6,127 nucleotides of DNA from Actinomycetes bacterium (GCA_021823365.1 JAKAOD010000204.1:1-6127), one strand, 5' to 3'; shown: positions 1-6,125, counted from the stretch's first letter. Program-made: numbers and translations. Notes: generated by a model from the sequence alone, not told the origin.

Positions 1-96
1 GACCGAGTCGCCCGAACGGCGCCGGCCGACGCGGACCGAACGGCGCCGGCCGAGACGCGGACCGAACGGCGCCGACCGAGACGCGGACCGAACGGC
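1..96. repeat. 26-bp imperfect tandem repeat, about four copies
   Basis: The core GAACGGC recurs at 14-20, 38-44, 64-70 and 90-96, with spacings of 24, 26 and 26 bp. The full unit reads approximately GACGCGGACCGAACGGCG followed by CCGGCCGA. The first three copies each contain the 8-bp palindrome CGGCGCCG (17-24, 41-48, 67-74), and the fourth copy decays into unique sequence. The 24/26-bp periods are not constant multiples of three, so the array does not encode a repeated peptide in one frame. All three plus frames are nevertheless open here because of base composition; frame 3 closes at a TAA at 114-116. The array may be intergenic or may overlap the end of a gene that starts left of the window. 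The sequence cannot decide between these. Confidence 0.8.
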
Positions 97-126
97 CGTG
101 CCAGTCGCTGTGGTAACGATGGACCC

Positions 127-732
127 GTGCCGACGACAGCCATCGGGCCCGCACGAGCCTGTTCGGCGTGCGGCAGGACGGTGTCCCCGGTCGGCGAGAG
201 GCTGCGCTTGCTCGTCGAGCGTCACCGCGCGCGCGACGAGCGCGAGCGGGTGGCGCGGTCGCGCTTCTTGGCCGAGCTCGACCGGCTCACAAGTCCGCTC
301 GATCGCGATGCGGACGCCGTGCACGTGACGGCTTCGGCCGTGGTCGTCGGGAGCAGGGGGACGGTCCTCCACCGTCACCGGCGGCTCGGTCGCTGGCTGC
401 AACCCGGGGGTCACGTCGAGTCGGGCGAGTCGCCGTCGCAGGCGGCGCTGCGAGAGACGGTGGAGGAGACGGGTCTCGACGTGCGGCATCCGCAAGGTCG
501 TCCGAGGCTGCTTCATCTCGACGTGCATCCAGCAGGGGACCACGTCCATCTCGACCTCCGCTTCCTCCTGGTCGCGGACGACCGCGATCCTCGGCCCCCG
601 CCAGGCGAGAGCCCCGACGTCCGGTGGTTCACGTGGGAGGAGGCGGAGACGATCGCCGACGAGGCGCTTGCCGGAGCCCTCTTGGCGGCGCGTGACGTCC
701 TTCGGGAAGGGGGGACCGCCGATGTCCACTGA
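127..732 (+). CDS. NUDIX hydrolase family protein
   Basis: This is a 201-residue cytosolic protein with a complete Nudix box at residues 95-117. The motif Gx5Ex7REUxEExGU is met by G95, E101, R109-E110, E113-E114 and G116-L117; the glutamates bind the Mg2+ that assists cleavage of a nucleoside diphosphate linked to another moiety. Residues 67-94 (HVTASAVVV to LGRWLQPGG) and 139-174 (HLDLRFLLVADD to WFTWEEA) match the beta strands on either side of the box in actinobacterial ADP-ribose-pyrophosphatase-like or MutT-like members. No signal peptide or membrane segment is seen. The substrate cannot be read from sequence. The start is uncertain: GTG at 127 is the first in-frame start, but the frame is open to the window edge. 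GTG at 181 (residue 19) would remove a lone CSAC motif and fits the usual family N-terminus. Neither start has a convincing Shine-Dalgarno sequence. The stop overlaps the next gene's start by 11 bp, which implies one transcript and coupled translation. Confidence 0.9.
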   Translation: MPTTAIGPARACSACGRTVSPVGERLRLLVERHRARDERERVARSRFLAELDRLTSPLDRDADAVHVTASAVVVGSRGTVLHRHRRLGRWLQPGGHVESGESPSQAALRETVEETGLDVRHPQGRPRLLHLDVHPAGDHVHLDLRFLLVADDRDPRPPPGESPDVRWFTWEEAETIADEALAGALLAARDVLREGGTADVH

Positions 733-1603
733 GCAAGCCTCCGAGCTGCCGGCGGAGGACGAGCTGCCGGCGGAGCCCGGCCCGTCGGCGGAGGACGAGC
801 TGCCGGCGGAGGACGGCCCGTCGGCGGAGGACGGCCCGTCGGCGGAGGACGGCCGGGGACCCGGCCACAGGGCGCCGCTCGAGGCACTGCTGGAGCTCCA
901 GGACCTCGACACCGGGATCGCACAGCTCCAGCACCGCAGGGCTGCGCTGCCGGAGCGCCAGGAGCTCGCCAGCGTGACCGCCGCCCTCGGTGACACGAAC
1001 CGGCGCGCTGCGGAGATCCAGGGATCGCGGGCGGAGCTCGTGGAGCGCCAGCAGGCGCTCGAGTCGGACATCAGCGCAGCCGCGGCCCGGCGCGAGGCGC
1101 TCGAGCAGCGCATGTACGCGGCGCGCGGCATGCCGGCGCGTGACCTGCAGGCCATGGACGAAGAGATCCGGCACCTCCGCCAGCGCCGGGACCAGCTGGA
1201 AGACGCCGAGCTCGAGGTGATGGTCGCGCTCGAGCCCCTGGACGCGGAGCTCGCGTCGCTGGACGCAGACGGTGCCCGGTTGCGCGCGCGGGCGGGCCAG
1301 GTGCGTGCCGCGCTGGAGGAAGTGGAGCGGGAGCTCGACGAGGAGCTGGCCGTCCAGGTGGACGCGCGCGCCGCCGTCGCGAGCTCCCTACCCGAGGAGC
1401 TCCGCAGCCGTTACGAGTCCTTGCGGGCGCGGCTCGGCGGGACCGGCGCCGCGCGCCTCGTCGGGAGCCGGTGCAGCGGGTGCCACCTCGAGCTGCCGTC
1501 GATGGAGGTGGACCGGATACGTCACCTCCCCTCCGGAACGGTCGTCACCTGCGAGCAGTGCGGAAGGATCCTGGTGCCGACGGCCGGTTCTCCCGCGACC
1601 TGA
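722..1603 (+). CDS. Coiled-coil protein with C-terminal C4 zinc ribbon (COG1579/zf-RING_7 type)
   Basis: This is a 293-residue protein. Residues 8-43 are an acidic, disordered run of six 6-residue repeats (ELPAED or GPSAED). Residues 52-235 are heptad-rich helix typical of a long antiparallel coiled coil, and include the family hallmark MY..RG.PARDLQAMDEEI followed by HLRQRRDQLED (about 131-161). Residues 251-280 form a zinc ribbon with ligands C251, C254, C277 and C280. Characterised relatives include H. pylori HP0958 and Chlamydia CT398, described as binding RNA or RpoN and secretion partners. The actinobacterial role is not established, so nucleic-acid or scaffold binding is only a family-level guess. 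ATG at 722 is chosen because a purine-rich Shine-Dalgarno stretch (GGAAGGGGGGA, 705-715) sits 6 bp upstream. An in-frame upstream GTG at 668 would lie inside the NUDIX gene and lacks such a site. The gene overlaps the NUDIX stop by 11 bp. Confidence 0.9.
   Translation: MSTEQASELPAEDELPAEPGPSAEDELPAEDGPSAEDGPSAEDGRGPGHRAPLEALLELQDLDTGIAQLQHRRAALPERQELASVTAALGDTNRRAAEIQGSRAELVERQQALESDISAAAARREALEQRMYAARGMPARDLQAMDEEIRHLRQRRDQLEDAELEVMVALEPLDAELASLDADGARLRARAGQVRAALEEVERELDEELAVQVDARAAVASSLPEELRSRYESLRARLGGTGAARLVGSRCSGCHLELPSMEVDRIRHLPSGTVVTCEQCGRILVPTAGSPAT
743..850 (+). repeat. 18-bp in-frame tandem repeat, six units, in the zinc-ribbon gene
   Basis: Six exactly contiguous 18-bp units encode ELPAED, ELPAEP, GPSAED, ELPAED, GPSAED and GPSAED. 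Two unit subtypes alternate: GAGCTGCCGGCGGAGGAC and GGCCCGTCGGCGGAGGAC. They share GCGGAGGAC and differ in the first half. Near-identity at the nucleotide level, not only in the peptide, indicates recent slippage or unequal crossing-over. The units lie in the disordered N-terminus before the coiled coil, so changes in copy number would be tolerated. Confidence 0.9.
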
Positions 1604-1700
1604 AGGCTGCCTCGCTGGAGAGTCCACCCGGGTGTGCGCGCGCCGGTGCGCGCGCCGGTGCGCGCGCCGGTGCGCGCACCGGTGAGCCGGAGCCGCCTGC
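1604..1700. other. Convergent intergenic region, possible bidirectional transcription end
   Basis: This 97-bp gap separates the stop of the plus-strand zinc-ribbon gene from the stop of the minus-strand TetR gene. It holds no ORF of its own, but carries a GC-rich 12-bp repeat array and a palindrome that could fold in RNA of either strand. No T-tract follows the structures on either strand, so a classical intrinsic terminator is not supported. A structure-only or Rho-dependent end is possible. Confidence 0.5.
1631..1683. repeat. 12-bp GC-alternating tandem repeat ending in a 16-bp palindrome
   Basis: The unit GGTGCGCGCGCC begins at 1645, 1657 and 1669 (the last a variant ending CACC). It is preceded by a 14-bp expanded copy at 1631-1644 that starts GGTGTGCG. 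Each unit is itself nearly self-complementary, with one G-T mismatch. The last unit gives the perfect palindrome CCGGTGCGCGCACCGG at 1667-1682. Long runs alternate purine and pyrimidine, a composition known to favour Z-DNA under negative supercoiling. Confidence 0.85.
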
Positions 1701-2453
1701 TTACGCGCCGAGCAACGCTCGCAGCGTCCCGGCCACGACGCGCCGCGCCGCGGCGCCGCTGAGGCCCTGTGCGCGACGGAGTCGGTCCCACGTCTCCCAG
1801 GAGGCTGCCACCTCTACGGCGGCGAGCAGGTCTCGCCGCCTGCCGCCGGCTGCCTGCAGCTCGTCTGCGAACGTCTCTTCGAGCCGGTCGCGAAGGAGCT
1901 TGTCGGTGAGATCCAAGCTCTGCGCGATGCCCTGGTGGCGCACGGCGAGCAGGAAGGCTTGGCGCCGCACCGGAGCGACCGCGTCGAAGAGCCTCGCCCG
2001 CTGGAGGACGGTCCGATCGATGCGCTGCCCGAGAGTGAGGTCGTCAGGGACGGGGCGGAGCCCGCGCCAGTGGCGGTCGAACTGCGCACGCGCGACTGCG
2101 CGGTGCAGCGCGTCCATGTCCTCGAAGTGGTGGAACACGAGCCGAACGGACACGCCGGCCCGGGCTGCCACCTCCTTGGCGGTAGGCGGCAGCGTGTTCT
2201 CGGTCATGAGATCGATGAGCGCGTCGGCGATCCTGGCGCGGGTCTGCTCGCCCCGCTGCCGCGGGCTCTCGCCCTTGCGCATCCTTCCGGGGCTTGCTCG
2301 TGGGACGTCCTTGCGGGCAGCGTCAGAGGCCGGGCGCCCGCCTTTCGGGCTGTCGGATCCTGCGACGTCGCGGCGTGCCGAGTCGCGGCGTGCCGAGTCG
2401 CGACGTGCCGATACCGAAGAAGCGGAGCGGGGTGCGGAACTTCGTGGGGTCAT
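1701..2453 (-). CDS. TetR/AcrR-family transcriptional regulator
   Basis: This is a 250-residue predicted DNA-binding repressor. The N-terminal TetR helical domain spans about residues 69-120. Its helix-turn-helix is near 92-111 (TAKEVAARAGVSVRLVFHHF), a close match to the family pattern. The C-terminal ligand and dimerisation region (125-250) is helical and diverse, so the ligand cannot be inferred. The protein is longer than the usual 190-220 residues because of a 65-residue basic, low-complexity N-terminus with three SARRD repeats. ATG at 2453 is preferred because GAAGGA lies 6 bp upstream. A second in-frame ATG at 2282 (M58) would give a normal-length protein of 193 residues, but its purine stretch abuts the codon. 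The gene lies 103 bp downstream of cydC on the same strand, so it may be the last gene of the cyd operon or may have its own promoter in the gap. Control of cydDC is inference. Confidence 0.88.
   Translation of the reverse strand: MTPRSSAPRSASSVSARRDSARRDSARRDVAGSDSPKGGRPASDAARKDVPRASPGRMRKGESPRQRGEQTRARIADALIDLMTENTLPPTAKEVAARAGVSVRLVFHHFEDMDALHRAVARAQFDRHWRGLRPVPDDLTLGQRIDRTVLQRARLFDAVAPVRRQAFLLAVRHQGIAQSLDLTDKLLRDRLEETFADELQAAGGRRRDLLAAVEVAASWETWDRLRRAQGLSGAAARRVVAGTLRALLGA
2367..2411 (-). repeat. 15-bp in-frame tandem repeat, three units, in the TetR gene
   Basis: Three contiguous 15-bp units (plus-strand GTCGCGGCGTGCCGA, twice exact and once with one substitution) encode SARRD-SARRD-SARRD at residues 15-29 of the long-start TetR protein. 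The arginine-rich run could add nonspecific DNA contacts if the long start is used. If translation starts at 2282 instead, the repeat lies in the untranslated leader. Confidence 0.85.
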
Positions 2454-2515
2454 GTCTCGTCCTTCGGTGGTGCCGGGCGGTTGGGTGTGCTCGGAGGGCG
2501 GAGCGTTGCCAGAAG

Positions 2516-2541
2516 CGAGCGCTCGTCACGCGACCCGCGTG
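2516..2541. repeat. Adjacent inverted repeats between cydC and the TetR gene
   Basis: The gap between the cydC stop and the TetR start contains a perfect 10-bp palindrome CGAGCGCTCG (2516-2525). Directly beside it is a perfect inverted repeat CACGCG-ACC-CGCGTG (2527-2541). TetR proteins bind inverted repeats of roughly this size, so this may be an autoregulatory operator. An RNA hairpin after cydC is an alternative, although no T-tract follows on the minus strand. Short palindromes also arise by chance in DNA this GC-rich. Confidence 0.35.
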
Positions 2542-2556
2542 CGCGTGTGCAGGCGT

Positions 2557-4290
2557 TCACGCGAGTCGGGCGGGAACGTGAGGCGCGACGGACCCGCCCT
2601 GCCCGTGTGTCCGGGCGACCTGCCCATTGTCCATGACGACCACGTGGTCGAGGTGCTCGAGATCGCTCGCACGATGCGTGACGACGATGACACTGTTGCC
2701 GCGCGTGCTTGCGTCGTCCACGACGCCTGCGACGAGGCGCGCGCCGCCATCCAGGTCCAGTCCGGCCGTGGGCTCGTCGAGCACGAGCACCGGTGCGTCG
2801 ACGAGCAGGGCACGCGCCAGGGCAAGCCTGCGTCGCTGGCCGCCAGAGACCTGCGCCCCGTCCTCCCCGACCTGAGTGTCCATCCCGTCGGGTAGCGTAG
2901 CGACCCAGTCCGCGAGCTGCGCCCTGGCAAGTGCGTCGTGCACCTCTGCGTCGCTCGCCGTCGGGCGCCCGAGTGCGACGTTCTGACGGATGGTTCCGGC
3001 GAAGACGTGCGCATCCTGGTCCACGAGCGCGATCGCGCGGCGCACGACTCCTTGGGGGAGCGCGTCGAGCGTGACGCCCCCAAGCGACGCCGAACCTCCT
3101 TGCAACGGCCAGAACCGCAACAGCGCGTGCACGAGGCTGCTCTTGCCCGCGCCGCTCGCGCCGACGAGGCCGACGCGTGCACCGGGGGTGACCTCGAGGT
3201 CCATGCCGTCGAGCGCCCAGGGGAGCTCGGGGCCGTAGCGAAGGCGGGCGCCGTGCACCGCGATCTCCGGGCAGCCCTGCGGCAGCGCGGCAGGGCGGTC
3301 TGGGTCGGTGACGGGCACGGGGATGGACGAGAGGTCGAGCAGCCGGCGTCCGGCCGCGACGACGTCGGAGGCGCGGACCGCCGCAGCGGCGACAGCCGGC
3401 ACCGTCTCGAACGCGCCGACCGCCGCGAGGGGGAGCACCCCGAGCATCACCGGTCGGATCTCGTGGGAGTGGACCGCAGCGATCCCCAGGGCGAGGATGC
3501 CCGTCACCGCGGCGCCGAGGCACACGGTGACGATCGCCCCCGATGCGCCGGTCGACCAGGCGCGGCGCCGGGCGATCGTGGTCAGCTCACGGTCCGTTGC
3601 CTTCACCGCCTCGAGCGCTTCCGTGTCGCGGCCGAACGCGATCAGCTCCTGCGCCGCACGAAGCAGGTCGACGACTTCGGCGGCGAGGCGTCCGCGCAGC
3701 TCGGCCTCGCGACCGCGTGACGTGCTGGTCACGACCGCGACGGCAGGCGCAGCGACAACCGCGACGAGCAGCGACGCCGCGAGCACGGCACCGGCGAGCG
3801 GGAGCACCGCCGCAACGAGAGCCACCGAGACCGTTGCCGCCGCGGCGGTGACTCCCACCGGCAGGAGGCACCTCAGATAAAGGTCCTGGAGGGTGTCGAC
3901 GTCGTCGGTGACCCGCGCGAGGAGATCGCCGCTGCGCCACCCCCGCAGCCCGGCCGGCGCGAGTGGCTCGAGGCGGTCGTAGAGCCACACCCGCCAACGA
4001 ACGAGCGAGTGAAAGGCCGCGTCGTGCGCGACCAGCCTCTCGCCATAGCGGAGTGGTCCGCGCAGGAATGCGAGCACCTCCACCCCGGCGAGGACGCCTG
4101 CGATCGCGCCGAGCCCGGGGCGGAAGGCGGCCCGGTCGACGACGTAGCCCGAGCCGGCGAGGAGCCCAACGGTCGCAAGGGCGCCGAGGACGCCGAGGAA
4201 TGCCGCGAGCGCGAGCTTGCGCCATGGCGGCGCGCCGATACGAAGGAGGGTCCGCACCACCGAGGCGGGGGAGAGGGCGGCGGCGCTCAC
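2557..4290 (-). CDS. cydC: CydC, heterodimeric ABC exporter subunit for cytochrome bd assembly
   Basis: This 577-residue half-transporter has six predicted membrane helices in residues 25-305, then an ATPase domain at about 342-560. ATPase motifs are Walker A GASGAGKSS (377-385), Q-loop Q425, signature VSGGQ (481-485), Walker B VLVLDEP (501-507, catalytic E506) and switch H539. CydC hallmarks are GLLAGSGYVVDRAA (42-55), RYGERLVAHDAAF (81-93) and DLLARVTDDVDTLQDLYLR (122-140). R85 and H89 align with E. coli CydC R81 and H85, which I recall as heme-contacting. CydDC was first described as a cysteine/glutathione exporter needed for cytochrome bd and more recently proposed as a heme transporter; the true substrate here is open. 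GTG at 4290 is chosen because it overlaps the cydD TGA as GTGA, is in frame, and has GGAG 7 bp upstream. This indicates translational coupling, as expected for an obligate heterodimer. Confidence 0.93.
   Translation of the reverse strand: MSAAALSPASVVRTLLRIGAPPWRKLALAAFLGVLGALATVGLLAGSGYVVDRAAFRPGLGAIAGVLAGVEVLAFLRGPLRYGERLVAHDAAFHSLVRWRVWLYDRLEPLAPAGLRGWRSGDLLARVTDDVDTLQDLYLRCLLPVGVTAAAATVSVALVAAVLPLAGAVLAASLLVAVVAAPAVAVVTSTSRGREAELRGRLAAEVVDLLRAAQELIAFGRDTEALEAVKATDRELTTIARRRAWSTGASGAIVTVCLGAAVTGILALGIAAVHSHEIRPVMLGVLPLAAVGAFETVPAVAAAAVRASDVVAAGRRLLDLSSIPVPVTDPDRPAALPQGCPEIAVHGARLRYGPELPWALDGMDLEVTPGARVGLVGASGAGKSSLVHALLRFWPLQGGSASLGGVTLDALPQGVVRRAIALVDQDAHVFAGTIRQNVALGRPTASDAEVHDALARAQLADWVATLPDGMDTQVGEDGAQVSGGQRRRLALARALLVDAPVLVLDEPTAGLDLDGGARLVAGVVDDASTRGNSVIVVTHRASDLEHLDHVVVMDNGQVARTHGQGGSVAPHVPARLA
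4287..4290 (-). other. GTGA stop/start overlap of cydD and cydC
   Basis: On the minus strand the four bases GTGA supply the GTG start of cydC (4290-4288) and the TGA stop of cydD (4289-4287). The ribosome site for cydC (GGAG) is inside the last codons of cydD. This arrangement usually ties reinitiation on the second gene to translation of the first and helps equalise subunit amounts. Confidence 0.9.
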
Positions 4291-6125
4291 GAGCGGGCTC
4301 CGTCGACGTCTGTGCTGCCAACCTCTGTGCCAGCGTCTGTGCCAGCGTCTGTGCCTCCGAACCTTCCGCCGTCTCCTCCGAGGTCCGTCGCGACACCGTC
4401 CCCGACACCGTGCTCCTGCGCGGCCGGCGCGGCTGGCGCGCGGAGGTGCACGACTCGATCGAGGCGCGCCACCAGCTCGGGCCGGTGCGCTGCGACGAGC
4501 ACCGTCTTCGTCTCGAGCCACGGCCCGAGGGTCTCCGCCAAGACCGTCTCCGCGTGGGCGTCCAGATGGGCGATGGGCTCGTCGAGAAGAACGACCTCGC
4601 GATCGCAGATGATCGCCCGTGCCAGCGCGAGCCGCTGCCGCTCGCCGGCGCTGAGGGACACGCCCCCTTCGCCGACCGGCGTGGCGAGGCCGTCCGGCAG
4701 GCCGTCCACCAGGTGTGAGAGACCGACCAGCTCGATCGCGCGCGCGAGCAGCTCGGTGCTCGCGTCCGGGCCGGCGATGCGAAGGTTGTCCTCGAGAGAG
4801 CCATGGAGGAGGTGGGGGCGCTGAGGCACCCAGGCGACCCGGCGCCGCCACCCCGCCACGTCGCTCGCGGACAGGTCGTGACCGCTCACGACGACCCGCC
4901 CGGCCGACGGGCGCACGAAGCCCAGGAAGAGGCCGACGGCAGTCGACTTCCCCGAGCCCGAGGGGCCGACGAGCGCGACGTGCTCGCCCGCCTGCACCGC
5001 GAGCGAGAACCCGTCCAGGGCGGGCGCGCCGCGACCCGGATACGTGACCGTGACGCTCTCCGCGCGGAGGAGCCCACCACCGGCGCCGTCCGCACGCTTG
5101 CTCGGGCGCTCGCCCTCTCGCGGGTCGGGCGGCAGGCCTGCCTCGACGTCGAGGACCGACAGAATGCGGTCCGCTGCGGCCTGCCCTTCGGCGCTCGCGT
5201 GGAATTCGGCGGCCGCGCGCCGCAGCGGGAGGAAGACCTCCGGGGAGACGAGCAGCACGGCGAGCGCAGTGGAGAGGCTCACGTGGCCGCCGAGGAGCCG
5301 GAGCCCGAGCACCATCGCGACCAGGCCCGTTCCGATCCCCGCGAGGAACTCCAGAGCGAGCGCCGACACGAACGCCACGCGCAGCGTGCTGAGCGTCGTC
5401 CGGCGGAGCCCGTCGGTCGCCTCGGCCACCTCGCGCCGCCCATGAGCCTCCCGTCCGAACGCGCGGAGCGTCGGCAGCCCTCGCAGCATGTCCAAGAAGC
5501 GCGCCGAGAGCGACGCGAGGCGCCGCCATTGGCTCCGGGTGCGGGCGGCGGACTCCTTCCCGAAGTGCACCATCGCCACGGGCACGAGCGCCGCCAGCCC
5601 GAGGAGGATGGCGAACGACGGCCAGTCCTGGCTCGCGACCCACGCGAGGATCCCGATCGGCGCCGTCGCGGCGAGCACCGCCTGCGGCAGGTAGCGGCCG
5701 AAGTAGGTCGTGAGCGCGCTCGTGCCACGCGTCGCTGCCAGGGTCAGCTCGCCGGAGCGTTCGCCGCTCAACCACGTTGGGCCGAGATCCAACGCGTGGC
5801 GCAGCAGCTGCCGGCGCAGCGCCGAGATCACGGCCGCGCCCGTGCGCTGCGCCGCCGCCTCGCCGGCCCAGCCGAGCACTGCCCGGGCGACGAACGCCGC
5901 GCCCAACCCCGCTAGGCGCGGTGCGACCGCGTCGAGCCCTGCGCCGTGGAGCAGGACCGCCGAGAGCACGGACGCGAGGAGGACCGCCTGCGCGACGACG
6001 TAGACCGTCGAGGCGAGCCCCACAGCGACGGCCAGGACGAGGTGTCTACGGGTCGCCGAGACCCGGGCGGCCAGGCGGCGGTCGATCAGGCCACCGCGTC
6101 GCGAGGCGGTGGCGGTGGCGGACAT
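4287..6125 (-). CDS. cydD: CydD, heterodimeric ABC exporter subunit for cytochrome bd assembly
   Basis: This 612-residue half-transporter has a membrane domain at about 25-305 with six helices and an ATPase domain at about 353-565. CydD features are TYFGRYLPQAVLA (140-152) and the stretch from PEVFLPLR (295-302) to AAAEFHASAEGQAAADRI (304-321). H309 in it aligns with an E. coli CydD histidine (about H312) that I recall as implicated in heme binding. ATPase motifs are Walker A GPSGSGKST (387-395), Q435, signature LSAGE (491-495, against consensus LSGGQ), Walker B VVLLDEP (511-517, catalytic E516) and switch H547. After the ATPase domain a low-complexity tail of about 45 residues (568-612), rich in Gly, Asp and Thr, contains TDAG repeats. 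ATG at 6125 lies two bases from the window edge, so its ribosome site and any further upstream start are not visible. The stop overlaps the cydC start by 4 bp. cydA and cydB are the expected upstream neighbours but lie outside the window. Confidence 0.93.
   Translation of the reverse strand: MSATATASRRGGLIDRRLAARVSATRRHLVLAVAVGLASTVYVVAQAVLLASVLSAVLLHGAGLDAVAPRLAGLGAAFVARAVLGWAGEAAAQRTGAAVISALRRQLLRHALDLGPTWLSGERSGELTLAATRGTSALTTYFGRYLPQAVLAATAPIGILAWVASQDWPSFAILLGLAALVPVAMVHFGKESAARTRSQWRRLASLSARFLDMLRGLPTLRAFGREAHGRREVAEATDGLRRTTLSTLRVAFVSALALEFLAGIGTGLVAMVLGLRLLGGHVSLSTALAVLLVSPEVFLPLRRAAAEFHASAEGQAAADRILSVLDVEAGLPPDPREGERPSKRADGAGGGLLRAESVTVTYPGRGAPALDGFSLAVQAGEHVALVGPSGSGKSTAVGLFLGFVRPSAGRVVVSGHDLSASDVAGWRRRVAWVPQRPHLLHGSLEDNLRIAGPDASTELLARAIELVGLSHLVDGLPDGLATPVGEGGVSLSAGERQRLALARAIICDREVVLLDEPIAHLDAHAETVLAETLGPWLETKTVLVAAHRPELVARLDRVVHLRAPAAPAAQEHGVGDGVATDLGGDGGRFGGTDAGTDAGTEVGSTDVDGARS
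4307..4358 (-). repeat. 12-bp in-frame tandem repeat in the 3' end of cydD
   Basis: The plus-strand unit GTCTGTGCCAGC is repeated with period 12 at 4323-4334 (first base changed), 4335-4346 and 4347-4358 (last bases changed). A degenerate copy lies at 4307-4318. It encodes GTDAGTDAGTEVGSTDVDG in the CydD tail, beyond all ATPase motifs. The tail is likely disordered in the cytosol and dispensable for catalysis. Confidence 0.8.

Noticed and set aside
1..96. A CRISPR array
   Set aside because: The repeats are directly contiguous and diverged, with no unique spacers of regular length and no cas genes in the window.
160..174. An N-terminal zinc ribbon in the NUDIX protein from the CSAC motif
   Set aside because: Only one CxxC pair is present (C12, C15) with no second pair nearby, and it may lie upstream of the true start.
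98..328. A 76-residue ORF overlapping the NUDIX start
   Set aside because: It overlaps the NUDIX frame, which has clear family motifs, and shows Arg/Ser-rich shadow composition with no domain.
1604..1700. A classical intrinsic terminator
   Set aside because: GC-rich hairpins are present, but no T-tract follows them on either strand, so only a structural region is reported.
1471..2895. A 474-residue plus-strand open frame antisense to the TetR gene and the end of cydC
   Set aside because: It has low-complexity Ser/Arg/Ala composition and no recognisable domain, and it crosses the ends of real genes. It is a by-product of high GC with few stop codons.
2450..3523. A 357-residue minus-strand frame overlapping cydC
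   Set aside because: It is Arg/Pro-rich and out of frame with the clear ABC ATPase motifs of cydC, so it is a shadow.
2557..5775. A 1072-residue open frame on the minus strand covering cydC and most of cydD
   Set aside because: The part upstream of 4290 is an out-of-frame reading of cydD, rich in Arg and Gly with no domain. Only the last 577 codons are CydC, and the GTGA overlap gives its natural start.
2557..6125. A multidrug ABC exporter or a siderophore exporter instead of CydDC
   Set aside because: Both half-transporters carry subunit-specific CydC and CydD sequence blocks and the typical cydD-cydC order, which fit CydDC better than generic exporters.
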